From Hydractinia symbiolongicarpus (taxonomy: Eukaryota; Cnidaria; Hydrozoa; Anthoathecata; Hydractiniidae), in NCBI RefSeq assembly GCF_029227915.1, contig NC_079884.1, forward strand, positions 18,230,001 through 18,294,000: a stretch of 64,000 bases of DNA, given 5' to 3'. The notes under the pieces were generated by a model. It saw only the letters and a program-made list of their open reading frames with translations, was not told the DNA's origin and made no database searches. Made by a program: the position numbers and the translations under genes. Below, piece by piece: positions 1-9,132 of the stretch. Position 1 is the stretch's first letter. The number at the start of each line of letters is the position of its first letter.

Positions 1-392
1 TTAGATATGATGCCTTGTCTGATTGCATTTCTCTTTTCATACTTGGTTAGCCATAAATCTCTGTAGCATCCTAAAAGATCAAAGTCATCAATGCTCAAAA
101 TCTCGGTACCCTCAAACTTGATGGCCAACTTTTTAACAATAGCTCTTCCAATGTTAGAGACTAATGTTCTTTTCGTGTCGGCTTTTGACTCGAGTTCAAC
201 GTCGAAATTTATTTTTGAAGTCCCTGGAACAATAACATCATCGCTATCTAAATTAGGAAACCTAATCAAAAGCAACTGGTTTTGATCAATCTCACTTGGA
301 TTGTGTGTCACTATTACTTTTTGGTGTGATACTTTTACACCATGAGCAGTTCTAAGGGAACGTTCAGGATTTAACCTTTTTCCGTATTCCAT
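1..392 (-). CDS. Partial CDS, possible capsid-type protein of an endogenous virus-like element (N-terminus only)
   Basis: An open frame runs leftward from an ATG at 392-390 to the window edge without a stop, about 130 codons, so the C-terminus is missing. The N-terminal part contains the stretch NPSEIDQNQLLLIRFPNL followed by SDDVIVPGT. It continues with alternating polar and hydrophobic segments that look like beta strands, and has no signal peptide or membrane segment. I associate this N-terminus with multicopy proteins in cnidarian genomes that probably belong to Polinton- or adintovirus-like elements, where a jelly-roll capsid protein would be expected. That is recall plus inference, not a search result. 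The next gene (465-1025) lies 72 bp upstream in the same orientation, which fits a compact viral-type gene block. It could instead be a lineage-specific multicopy host gene. It is clearly coding-like; the function is uncertain. Confidence 0.5.
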   Translation of the reverse strand, partial: MEYGKRLNPERSLRTAHGVKVSHQKVIVTHNPSEIDQNQLLLIRFPNLDSDDVIVPGTSKINFDVELESKADTKRTLVSNIGRAIVKKLAIKFEGTEILSIDDFDLLGCYRDLWLTKYEKRNAIRQGIIS

Positions 393-464
393 GTTTTGTT
401 ATTACTTTTATTTTATTTTTACTTTTATCTCAGTTAGCGTATACTTCATTAGACCTATGACCTT

Positions 465-1025
465 TTATTTAAACCTATTGTCTGCCATCTCTCTTATGTG
501 AAGGACAACTGTTGTTCCCAGACTATCTTTTACCAGATCTCCATTTTGATCATTTATTTTCAAAGTAAGTGATTGAAGGTAACCACCCTTTAGTTTCTTA
601 TATTGTGGGTTTTTTGGCTCAATATGTGTAACATCACCATACTCAGATATATGATATGTTAGCAGGTTATCGCTATATCTACCATTTTTAAGATTTAATG
701 TATTATCCAATTCATTCAGATTGAAATGTAGTTCTGTTATGTTGGTTAGCTTATTTGTTTTGATTACTCGAGGGTCTTTGATTAATGGTGTGGATGTGAC
801 ATCACCCGCTAAAGATGCGTTCAACTCCCTGCCGGTGTATTTTCCTTTCGGTAGCAACTTTTCGTCTTTTCCAATGGTCACTTTTAGTGGAGCTGTGATT
901 TCATATGTAACATTGTCCGAAAACGTCTCTATGATCGCAACTTCTTTTGTGCCATGTGGGTTGGTGGTTGGGTGATACAAATAGATTGTCTTTTCACTAT
1001 TTACGTCATTTATTGTGATATACAT
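465..1025 (-). CDS. 186-aa protein of the virus-like cluster, possibly a minor-capsid/penton-like jelly-roll protein
   Basis: This is an intact 186-codon ORF starting at the ATG at 1025-1023. The protein has no signal peptide or transmembrane helix. It alternates short hydrophobic strands with polar turns, including ITELHFNLNELDNTLNL near residues 94-110 and a final SLGTTVVLHIR strand near residues 168-178. This is what a small all-beta capsid-type protein would look like. It points away from the plus-strand gene that starts at 1064, with 38 bp between the two ATGs, and it sits immediately upstream of the partial ORF at 1-392. Dense packing, no introns and divergent orientation favour an integrated virus or Polinton-like element. 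A role as minor capsid (penton-like) protein is inferred from size, predicted beta content and context. I cannot confirm the family from sequence alone. Confidence 0.5.
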   Translation of the reverse strand: MYITINDVNSEKTIYLYHPTTNPHGTKEVAIIETFSDNVTYEITAPLKVTIGKDEKLLPKGKYTGRELNASLAGDVTSTPLIKDPRVIKTNKLTNITELHFNLNELDNTLNLKNGRYSDNLLTYHISEYGDVTHIEPKNPQYKKLKGGYLQSLTLKINDQNGDLVKDSLGTTVVLHIREMADNRFK

Positions 1026-1063
1026 TCTTATATTAGAGAGTGGAATTATTTAAATCAAAAAGA
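1026..1063. promoter_or_regulatory. Divergent intergenic spacer of the virus-like cluster
   Basis: Only 38 bp, AT-rich, separate the ATG of the leftward 186-aa gene from the ATG of the rightward 239-aa gene. If both are transcribed, start signals must lie in this spacer or inside the opposite coding region. No TATA box is convincing by eye. Confidence 0.25.
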
Positions 1064-1783
1064 ATGGATAGCATTTTCAAATACAACCCAAATGCGGCCT
1101 ATAAACCAAATGGAGGACTGGACCTTCAGATATTGGATGGGAAGGATCTATACAAACAGACCATTATTGTCTCTGAAAATGGCTCTTTTCCTGCTGTCTT
1201 TCCTAATATTTTTACCAATTACGAACTGAATCAAAACGAACAACGTATGAAAATTTGGAATGAACAACCGTTTAAATTATGGCAAACCCAACTCAATTTT
1301 GCCACTTGGTGTGCTTCAAGTGCTTGCGGAGTCAGTTCCGAACACCTGAAAGAAGGTAGATCTATGATCAGATCGGTATATCGTTTTCATGTCTATTATC
1401 ACATTAGACGAATCATTAGGCGCTTGCAGACCCCTCTACCTTTTGAAGATAGTTTTAATCAATATGACAATCCTTATTCAAACGAAGAATTTCTAAAAAT
1501 ATGTGGTGAATATGACGTCGATTCTAATCCTATGAAATACAGAGGTCAATACTTTTTCAGCTCATATCAAAAAAGACGTAAAAACTATCCAACTCCGGGT
1601 TTGAGTTATTTCACCGACGACTCCATGACACGATGGATTGTGAAAAAATCTAATGGCTTTACAAAAACAGGCCTTGTAAAGATTTCAAGCAGTGTTAGGG
1701 CGTATGCTTATCTTGTTCTTAGTTCGCAAGCCTCAGCTCGTTCTTCTATCTTGGGTAATGATTCAAACGCTTTGACGGCTTAA
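1064..1783 (+). CDS. Uncharacterised 239-aa protein of the virus-like cluster
   Basis: The frame is open from a GTG at 1040, but the first ATG is at 1064 and is the likelier start, giving 239 aa. The protein is soluble-looking and rich in aromatic and basic residues. It contains KPNGGLDLQILDGKDLY near the N-terminus, a tryptophan-rich segment (WNEQPFKLWQTQLNFATW) and a basic helix-like stretch with YHIRRIIRRLQ. The Ser/Ala-rich C-terminus includes SSSVRAYAYLVLSSQASARS. I recognise no enzymatic motif. It is the first of a rightward pair and is followed after 9 bp by the next ORF at 1793, a spacing typical of viral or Polinton-type gene blocks. A structural or virion-associated role is inferred from context only. 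Confidence 0.5.
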   Translation: MDSIFKYNPNAAYKPNGGLDLQILDGKDLYKQTIIVSENGSFPAVFPNIFTNYELNQNEQRMKIWNEQPFKLWQTQLNFATWCASSACGVSSEHLKEGRSMIRSVYRFHVYYHIRRIIRRLQTPLPFEDSFNQYDNPYSNEEFLKICGEYDVDSNPMKYRGQYFFSSYQKRRKNYPTPGLSYFTDDSMTRWIVKKSNGFTKTGLVKISSSVRAYAYLVLSSQASARSSILGNDSNALTA

Positions 1784-1792
1784 AGAGTTTTT

Positions 1793-2264
1793 ATGAACAA
1801 ACTTGAAGACATTGTTAACCGTAGGGTTGATATTCAGGAGGACATTAAACGTTATCAGGATACGTTAAACTACGCTTCAAGCAAAGTTGATTATTCGGTT
1901 GGACAAGGCATTTATATGTTACCTAGTGACATGAATCTCAAGATTAAAACAGGGGTGGTAGGTTACAACAACAAGATTTTAATATCGGGTGAAGATCTGA
2001 CGATTGGGATTAATCGAAAGGTTAATGTTATTAAAAAAAACAGCTGAATCACATAAAAAGATTCCTGATAGGACATCCAGTCCTATTACTGTGCCTAGGA
2101 CCTCCGATAGACATATTCCTATCCATAGTACTATTACTACTAGTACTATTGATAAACACATTACTGCACCTTACCACAAAGATACTCCTATACATGAAGA
2201 TGAGAAGATCGCTCTTGTGATTGCTATGACAACAGGTTATTTCATATGGTATTTGTTTAGATAA
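1793..2264 (+). pseudogene. Small two-frame gene with C-terminal membrane anchor, probably frameshifted at an A8 run
   Basis: The ATG at 1793 opens an 84-codon frame that ends at a TGA at 2045-2047, just after a run of eight A residues at 2033-2040. A second frame, +1 relative to the first, is open across this point and runs to 2264. It adds a Thr/Ser/Pro-rich spacer and a hydrophobic segment (IALVIAMTTGYFIWYLF) that looks like a C-terminal transmembrane anchor. The simplest reading is one small membrane-anchored protein of the virus-like cluster, broken by one extra A in a homopolymer. Sequencing error, slippage at the A-run or two separate overlapping genes are alternatives. No family is recognised. 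Confidence 0.4.
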
Positions 2265-2387
2265 ATAATGACGTCAATTGAATGTCAATCAAACCAGAAT
2301 AACAATAGAGAACAATGCATTCCTTACATACCAAATATCCTTAGCAACGGCTACTTTCGTTTTGACTTTTTCTCCAGGGGGGATTGG

Positions 2388-2539
2388 GGACTCTTCTATC
2401 GTTGATTTAACGGATATGATCTATTCTTCTGACGTAAAATGGTAAAGTGCTAAGGGATTTTGTGGACTCTTCTATCGTTGATTTAACGGATATGATCTAT
2501 TCTTCTGACGTAAAATGGTAAAGTGCTAAGGGATTTTGT
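2388..2539. repeat. Perfect 76-bp tandem duplication
   Basis: Two adjacent copies (2388-2463 and 2464-2539), each starting GGACTCTTCTATCG and ending TAAGGGATTTTGT, look identical by eye. It lies just beyond the last ORF of the virus-like cluster. No ORF is involved. Confidence 0.9.
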
Positions 2540-2965
2540 CCTAACATCCGCATTTTCCTATCTCTTTACTTGAGGATTAATGCTTAATTAGGTATTTTTC
2601 AGAATAATAAAAACGTTTTTTTAAAAAACCCGAGAATTATATTTTTGGGTAAAAATACATATACACTTATTCATCACCGCATATATCACAGATAACATAC
2701 AAGTGTGAAAAAATTATTAGTTAGCAGATCGGAAATATTTGTTCTTACATCACATAAGGAAAAAAAAAGTAAAATTTAGTGAGTTACGTCACCTTGAGCA
2801 TGATTTTATATTGATTATAAGTTTCAGGCCCATTAGAACAGTATTTCAAAAGTTATAATAGAAAATCTGGCTTGGTGGTGAAATCCACCCCCAATTACTT
2901 CTAATAAAGCACAAATATGCACATCTTTTACAATCTAAACAAAGCTTAAAAAAACGATCAAAGTA
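2540..2965. other. AT-rich non-coding DNA, no feature seen
   Basis: This stretch holds homopolymer A/T runs and no ORF of note. I could not find a terminal inverted repeat that would mark the end of the virus-like element. Confidence 0.5.
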
Positions 2966-3074
2966 CAACCTCGTCCCCAGGGTCTTGTGGCCCCTGAGCC
3001 GTTATAACGGAGTGGCCAACAATTCGCCGCTATCAACTTCATCAACAAGGCAAAATGCCCTGGGAACGAGGTTG
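2966..3074. mobile_element. MITE with 17-bp terminal inverted repeats and near-perfect 9-bp target duplication
   Basis: The element begins CAACCTCGTCCCCAGGG and ends CCCTGGGAACGAGGTTG, which are inverted copies with one mismatch. It is flanked by ATCAAAGTA (2957-2965) and ATCAAATTA (3075-3083), matching at 8 of 9 positions. The same termini occur at 16781-16866, and half copies occur at 9659 and 17593. It is non-coding. A 9-bp target duplication is the length used by Mutator-like elements; assignment to that superfamily is an inference. Confidence 0.75.
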
Positions 3075-3134
3075 ATCAAATTAATCAAATTTATAGTTTG
3101 TTAATTTTTGGAAATGATTTTAATTTTTGTTGCT

Positions 3135-4545
3135 GGTTAATAGTTTCGCACCTTTTTAACGTCGCAGATTGCTTCCCTCGGTGATTTCCTATATAAGATT
3201 TTTTCAGCGTAAGAGATGGCAATTAGAACCATCTGTTTGCTTATGAACTGGTAGGAAGGTTGTTTTAATTTTTTTAAATTTCTTTACTACATGTTTGTGC
3301 AAAGAGTACACAGACTTCATGTATGAACGATTTATTGTAGGCTTTTAACAGTCGCATGTTTGAACTCGACCACTCGAACAAAAACTAAGAAACCGATGTG
3401 AGCCACCATCATGTAAAAGCTGAATGTGATTATTGTATGATGGATTAAAAGTTATAGCTGCACTTCTCTGGATATTTAAGACAGATTGATAATTGTCTTC
3501 CCCCCCCAAGTGTTTTACATATCACTTTTCTGTTGCATCCATTATGCGATTGTTAGCCGAGCGGTTTGAAACCTCGATGTTGACATTTTCATTCTTTAAG
3601 ATATATAAATCGCTGCGCACCCAGAATTGCTCCACTACGTTTGGGACCTTATTTGATGCTTCATCCTTGATGGTTATAGGAATTTTGATTGTTTCGATAT
3701 ACTTTACGTACAATGAATGCTTTTTGGATTCCAAAAGCAGCCAAGATAATTTCCACTTTCTGTTGTTGACAACTTTTAAAATACGTATAGAAACGCCGAA
3801 AGGTTCTCCGAAAAGATTTGCAATTTTTCGAGCGCTAACGTCAATCATTCCATTCGTTCTTTAACGCTTAAAACAACTCTTATTTGTTATATATATATGT
3901 TATATAGTATACGGGCCTGTCCACTTAAAAGTAAACATTTCACCTTTCCTGTTCTGTTCTGTCTTCTTTGTTTTTTAGCCAAACTTTATCTTTAATCTTA
4001 AGAGACGTTGGCATTGTATGTTGGTGGATAATCTTTTTGCTGCTTGTCTTAAGCCTTAGCAATGTTTTAGTTTGCTTTCTGGTGGGCTTCCTCTCTCAAC
4101 GACAATGCTGATGAAAGTATTGCGTTAAATACTTAGATGTTAAATGGTTGGTCATTCTTACTAGTTTCATCAGTCCCATTCACGCTGTACTTGATGTCAA
4201 CATCATCTGTTGTACATTAAAAAGAATGGTGAGAGTTTTGCTTAAAAATGTTTACTCACTCTGAGCGCACAAGACACCTTCGATAACATTGCGGCCACTC
4301 AGATGGTTTTCGCATTTAAAAACTTCACAAGAGGTTTTTGATATTTCGATTTTGACGTTCACAAAGAACATTTGATTGTGGATGGTAGGCAGATGTATTG
4401 CGTTGATCAACCCCAGTCATTTCATAAAGATTTGTTATGGCTTCAGTAAAAAATTCTTTTCTTTTGTCGCTGACTTGAATTCTTATACATCCATATCTGC
4501 AGATGATTTCATACAGAAATTTTGATACCGGTTTAGCAAGTTTAT
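3135..4545 (-). pseudogene. Decayed Ginger1-type DNA transposon gene: integrase core, GPY motif and Ulp1-like protease
   Basis: Read leftward, the gene survives only in pieces interrupted by stops and frame changes. Piece one (4528-4325) reads as the end of a retroviral/Gypsy-type integrase core. It has the second catalytic Asp in IQVSDKRKEF and the TSAYHPQSNVLCERQNR motif with the catalytic Glu. Piece two (about 3950-3903) has RKGEMFTFKWTGPYTI, the GPY motif of Gypsy-type integrases. Piece three (3848-3522, 108 codons open) leads into a Ulp1/C48 protease-like segment ending in SANNRIMDATEK. Further left are remnants of its catalytic region: LLHDGGSHRF near 3400-3420 (His) and QTDGSNC near 3220-3240 (Gln and Cys). 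Gypsy-like integrase with GPY plus a C-terminal Ulp1 domain is the published hallmark of Ginger1 transposons. The first catalytic Asp and the N-terminus are missing, so the copy is truncated and dead. Confidence 0.8.
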
Positions 4546-5002
4546 CTTAATGACGTTTCTTTTCTATTGTTATCCTACCCGAATGGATTTTTCCACGGGC
4601 TGTATCAACCAGTCTCTTATATTAATACGTATGTTCAGTCAGTGTGTTTGTAAGGGGCAATTTCCTTAAAAGTCGTCGAAAATTGTTGAAAAAAATATTT
4701 GAAATGTTAATCGACAAATTAAACGTCACGGCGTCAAAAACACGAATTTAACGTTAATAAATTAAATTTACATTAACAAACTTATTGCAATGCACATATA
4801 ACTTTGAGGCCAAAAACCTTAATGAGGTGGTGACGTCAGTTATTTTTCACCGCACAGGTAAATAGGGACAACCAAATGTACCACCGTCTACATTCTTAAG
4901 AAGCAAACTACCTGACGATATAACCACAAACCATGATTTTGTAACACTGACATAAAGAAAGTTTTCACTCCTAGGTTTGCATATTTTTGTTCCTTTTTTT
5001 AG
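4546..5002 (+). other. Intronic or intergenic DNA upstream of the first visible receptor exon
   Basis: AT-rich sequence with no coding exon that I recognise. It ends in a pyrimidine tract (TTCCTTTTTTTAG) that forms a good splice acceptor at 5001-5002. The frame upstream of the acceptor is closed by a TAA near 4951 with no ATG between, so the exon at 5003 must be spliced to something further left. Confidence 0.5.
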
Positions 5003-5202
5003 CGATGTCACATGCATTACCACAAGGCTTTATCAAACGCTAATAGAAAACGAGCTTGAAAATATCACAGATTTTAGCATTATTATTCGATACCGCAACC
5101 TAGCTGATGAGACCAAAAATTGGATTTCCGTAAGGGCAAGAATATTAGGGGATACATTCACGTTAGAGGGAAATGAGATTGCTATTTTGCGCTCAGTGTC
5201 AG
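5003..5202 (+). CDS. NMDA-type glutamate receptor, exon bridging amino-terminal domain and S1
   Basis: The acceptor AG at 5001-5002 and a textbook donor (CAG followed by GTAAGT at 5203) define a 200-bp exon. It starts with one base that completes a codon (incoming phase 2) and ends in phase 1. The protein reads DVTCITTRLYQTLIENELEN, then TDFSIIIRYRN and NWISVRARILGDTFTLEG. This corresponds to the segment where iGluRs pass from the LIVBP-like amino-terminal domain into the ligand-binding domain (the place occupied by the G-x-Y/W and W-P/E-G strands in vertebrate subunits). It joins in frame with the exon at 5645. The rest of the amino-terminal domain is not recognisable between 2272 and 5002. 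Those exons therefore lie left of the window, or the virus-like cluster and Ginger1 remnant sit in a large intron, or the domain is reduced. Confidence 0.75.
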
Positions 5203-5644
5203 GTAAGTGCTGTAGAGGTATAACGGATAGTTTGTATCAAACGCTTCCTTCTTTTACTTGTACACTAATTTCTTATAAAGCGAAAAAAACATTATAAGTT
5301 CTACACGTTGAAGAGATTCTGTCAGAGAAAAGTACCTTCGATTATATTCTTCTTGCACTCTGATCTATAGTTACGAGTAATCTATATTAATTTTAGGGTA
5401 TGATTTTTGAATAAAACATTGTAGACAATCGGCTATATTCCTTTTCCTCCTCAATAGTTTATAGCCAACTATTCTAGTAGCCACAGAGAATGATTTTAAA
5501 AATTTTTAAAGCACTTTATAGATTCAGGAATAAAATGCTTTCATGTTTGCTGAACACTGTCCACTGTGTACACGCAGTACTGCAAATGTTAATTAAGTCC
5601 ATGTAACGAGGCCATATTTTCTTACAATTGCAATTTATATCTAG

Positions 5645-6450
5645 GTGACGATTTGCAGCGTCATCTTCGCGTTGTGACCGTTCTTGACAAGCCGTTTACC
5701 ATGAGAGAAGACAGATACGTTGATAAAATTGACAACAGTTGCAAAAAAGGTGTTAAATGTGGACTTCCAGCCGGTAGATTAAATGGAACTTTAAGTTACA
5801 CATATTCGTGTTGTGTTGGCTTCGTGATTGAAATTTTTCAAGCTGTTATGGAAGACTTAAATATCCACCCAGAAGTATTTGTAGTGGAGGACGGGAATTA
5901 TGGTGGAATTGAAAACGGTCGTTGGAATGGTATGATCGGAGATTTAGTTGAGGAAAAATTCGACATGGCTGTCGCAGGCCTGTCAATCACAAAGGAACGC
6001 CAAAAGGTTGTTGACTTTAGCGTACCTTACTTACAGGATCAAATGGGTATATTGGTAAAACCTCAAGCAATAAAACTGGAGTTTATTAACTGGGAATTCA
6101 TTGCGCCGCTCACATCTCAGTTGCAAGTTTTATTGTTATCGTTCATCATTGGCGCCATTTTTATGAATTACCTCCTGGAAAATAACATCTACTTTGCAAG
6201 TTTTGTCAGTTGTCAATACAAGAAAGGCGGGAGATATTATCCACTTTCAGAAAGTATGACATATATAAGTGGCGTTACTTTGCAGAGAGATCTAGGTGGA
6301 AAGAATCCAGCCAGACCCGGAGCTCGTTTATCAGCCATTGTGTTTGCGTTTGGTATGGTAATCGTAGTAACGACGTATACAGCAGTTTTAGCTGCCCAAA
6401 GCGTCCAAAACCAAGAGAAGAACCCTTTCCTAGGATCAAAAGACCCAAGG
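5645..6450 (+). CDS. NMDA-type glutamate receptor, main exon: S1, M1, pore loop, M3
   Basis: This 806-bp exon has acceptor AG at 5643-5644 and donor GT at 6451, incoming phase 1 and outgoing phase 0. It encodes S1 of the glutamate/glycine clamshell. LRVVTVLDKPFTM is the first strand. A cysteine-containing loop (SCKKGVKC, then YSCCVGF) resembles loop 1 of NMDA subunits. WNGMIGDLVEEKFDMAVAGL is followed by LSITKERQKVVDFSVPY, where the Arg is the expected ligand carboxylate-binding residue. M1 follows (INWEFIAPLTSQLQVLLLSF), then the re-entrant pore loop (SMTYISGVTLQRDLGG) and M3 with TYTAVLAAQ. M3 corresponds to the SYTANLAAF gate signature but differs at several positions. The pore Q/R/N site appears to be Gln followed by Arg. 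The protein would be a cation channel subunit in the plasma membrane; ligand and ion selectivity cannot be deduced reliably. Confidence 0.9.
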
Positions 6451-6538
6451 GTAAGAAACAATAAAAACAAAGCATTTTTCTTAATTCTCGTATTTACCAT
6501 GCAGAATTATGGAGTGTCAGAATAATGTTGTTATTTAG

Positions 6539-6702
6539 CTTCGCAACCCTACTGAAGACTTCAAGTTTGCTGTACATAAAAGCACATCTTACGAAACATT
6601 CTTCCGGAATGGCGAAACCGATATCATAAAAAGAATGGGGGTGTTTATGGAGAAGTATAATTATGAGAACAGTGATGAAGGTGTGGAAATGGTGAAAAAC
6701 GG
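6539..6702 (+). CDS. NMDA-type glutamate receptor, S2 exon
   Basis: A 164-bp exon lies between acceptor AG at 6537-6538 (TTGTTATTTAG) and donor GT at 6703. It enters in phase 0 and leaves in phase 2. It encodes [20 protein letters not shown], then [20 protein letters not shown] and EGVEMVKNG. This is the S2 region immediately after M3, equivalent to the part of AMPA/NMDA subunits with the G-S-T/E-x-x-F-R motif. The 88-bp intron to its left is very short. The intron to its right (6703-8657) is inflated by a microsatellite and a LINE fragment. Confidence 0.85.
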
Positions 6703-6758
6703 GTAAACTCATTCTTAACAACATTAAATGTTAATTCCTCAAAAAGCCTCTTAATTAA

Positions 6759-7614
<856 letters not shown>

Positions 7615-7839
7615 TGTTCCCAACCAAACTAGGAAACAAAGGTTACGGTAGGTGCTCCATGAAAGATATCAGTTGAAGAATTTACATTTTTTGTAAAAAT
7701 AAATACAAAAATATAGCTGTTATAATGCAGATTCTAGAAAAATGCAGTTCATCTTTTTGCGATCTTTAAAAAACTGTAGTTTATTGTCAGTAGTTAATAG
7801 TTTACGTTTTAGTTTCCGTTAGAATTGGTCAAGTGGTGA

Positions 7840-8490
7840 AAGTTTTTATGCCATTGTCAAGGAATTTGTTCCAATGTTTTAGTTCATCTATTATTAATAG
7901 AGAACTAGCGACTGTATAGTTACTTCTGGGTTGAAAGAAGCTGTTACGTGAGAATCAAAAAGGATAGTTATGTTATATCTTGCAAAACATTGTTTTAAAT
8001 ACTCTTGGCATCAGATTGTTCTCAATTTGAAGATAGAGATAAAAGTCTGATAAATGTTTAGTTGGTATATATTTAGTCTTTGCAAAAAAACATTGGAGCG
8101 AGTGTATCTGGCAACATTCAAAATATGTCTGATTGCATGTTTTTATTTATTGTGTAATTTCGTCAATTTTGTGACGTTGGTGCCGCACCAAGCAATGTTT
8201 GCATATTTTAAATAGCAGTGTAACACAAAAATAATTATTTTTAAACAAGTTATATACTAATACAAATTCTGCTTTAAAAAAGATGCCAATATTCTTTGCG
8301 ACTTTTTCTTCTAAGCCATTTATGTGTTCTCTCCAACTAAGATTTTCATCAAGAATAACTCATAAGAATTTCATGTATCGTGCTCTTTTTATATCTATAT
8401 TATTATTAGAAAAATCAGGAAATTTCAATGATACATCATGTTTTATTTTGTCTATGAAAGAATGTGTACCTAGTTTTAGAAATATTTAAA
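7840..8490 (-). pseudogene. Non-LTR retrotransposon (LINE) reverse-transcriptase 3' remnant
   Basis: Read leftward from about 8490, broken frames match the C-terminal end of a LINE reverse transcriptase. RYMKFL, a stop, then VILDENLSWREHI correspond to the conserved K-F-L-G-V-x-x-D-x-x-L-x-W-x-x-H-I motif, with Gly replaced by a stop. EEKVAKNIGIFFKA follows. Further left is KHAIRHILNVARYTRS (about 8140-8080), corresponding to the Q-x-x-A-x-R-I thumb-region motif. Stops and frame shifts show it is dead. It sits antisense inside the receptor intron. The clade (Jockey/CR1-like or other) cannot be assigned from this fragment. Confidence 0.75.
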
Positions 8491-8657
8491 GTCCACCTGT
8501 GTACGCTATAAAAGCATGTTTGATAGAAAATTTAACTCAAACATTTAACAAATTCCTCAAGTGTTTTTTTTTGGTTTTATTAATTGAGATATTCTTATGA
8601 CATCACATCAGCATCAAAAAAGGTTTAGGCCATTCGATTCAGATTTTTCTATTTTAG

Positions 8658-9132
8658 AACACTCCAAGCCATTATCAGCGACTACCAATACCTTTACTAC
8701 AGACTTTCAAAAGACCAGTCATGTCAACTACGACTTGTCGCCGACTCTCTCTTTCGATTCGGTCTTGGCTTCGCTATGAAGAAAAACCTTCCTTGGAAAG
8801 TTTTGATTGACCAAATGCTTTTAAAACATCGTGAAAAAGAAACATTCACCATTCTGCAAAAGAAATGGTTTTCCAATATATGTCAGCCAACATTCTTTGC
8901 TTCCACGAAAAACCAATTATCAATTAACCGATTTGGCGGAATCATACTCATTTTGATGCTGACAGCGATTTTATCCTTTCCATTGCTGTTTCCAGAATAT
9001 TTATATTCTAAATATCTCGAATCGAAAATAACCAAATTTCTCAGAATGAAAGAAAAACCATCGCTACAGAAAAAGGGGAGTCTGTTTGATTCGTATGGCT
9101 CATCGCTGGACAATTCAGGTAAAGAACCATAA
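8658..9132 (+). CDS. NMDA-type glutamate receptor, last visible exon: end of S2, M4, C-tail
   Basis: The acceptor TTTTTCTATTTTAG ends at 8657 and one base completes the Gly codon left open at 6702, so the phases agree. The exon encodes TLQAIISDYQYLYYRLS, where the Asp after the Ser aligns with the ligand amino-group-binding Asp of NMDA subunits. KDQSCQLRLV and later WFSNICQ supply the conserved S2 disulphide pair. FRFGLGFAMKKNLPWKVLID is the typical F-x-x-G-Y-G-x-A-x-x-K-x-S-P-W segment. M4 is RFGGIILILMLTAILSFPLL. A TAA at 9130-9132 ends the frame after a short basic cytoplasmic tail. A consensus-like donor (CAG then GTAAAG at 9119) offers an alternative splice into a longer tail, but I found no matching acceptor with the right phase. 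The four exons together give about 547 residues. Confidence 0.85.

Noticed and set aside
91-285. 64-codon plus-strand ORF
   Set aside because: It is antisense to the much longer open minus-strand frame at 1-392, which has the better protein composition.
3493-3864. 123-codon plus-strand ORF, candidate receptor exon
   Set aside because: The antisense strand fits the Ginger1 protease-region fragment. The plus-strand product has no iGluR resemblance.
3960-4100. Hydrophobic plus-strand frame after a TTTTTTAG acceptor
   Set aside because: It lies opposite the Ginger1 integrase C-terminal remnant and shows no iGluR or other family pattern.
6210-6500. Overlapping ORFs on both strands inside the receptor exon
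   Set aside because: They are shadows of the in-phase receptor reading frame, which carries recognisable M3 and pore sequences.
8283-8489. 68-codon plus-strand ORF
   Set aside because: It is antisense to the LINE reverse-transcriptase remnant.
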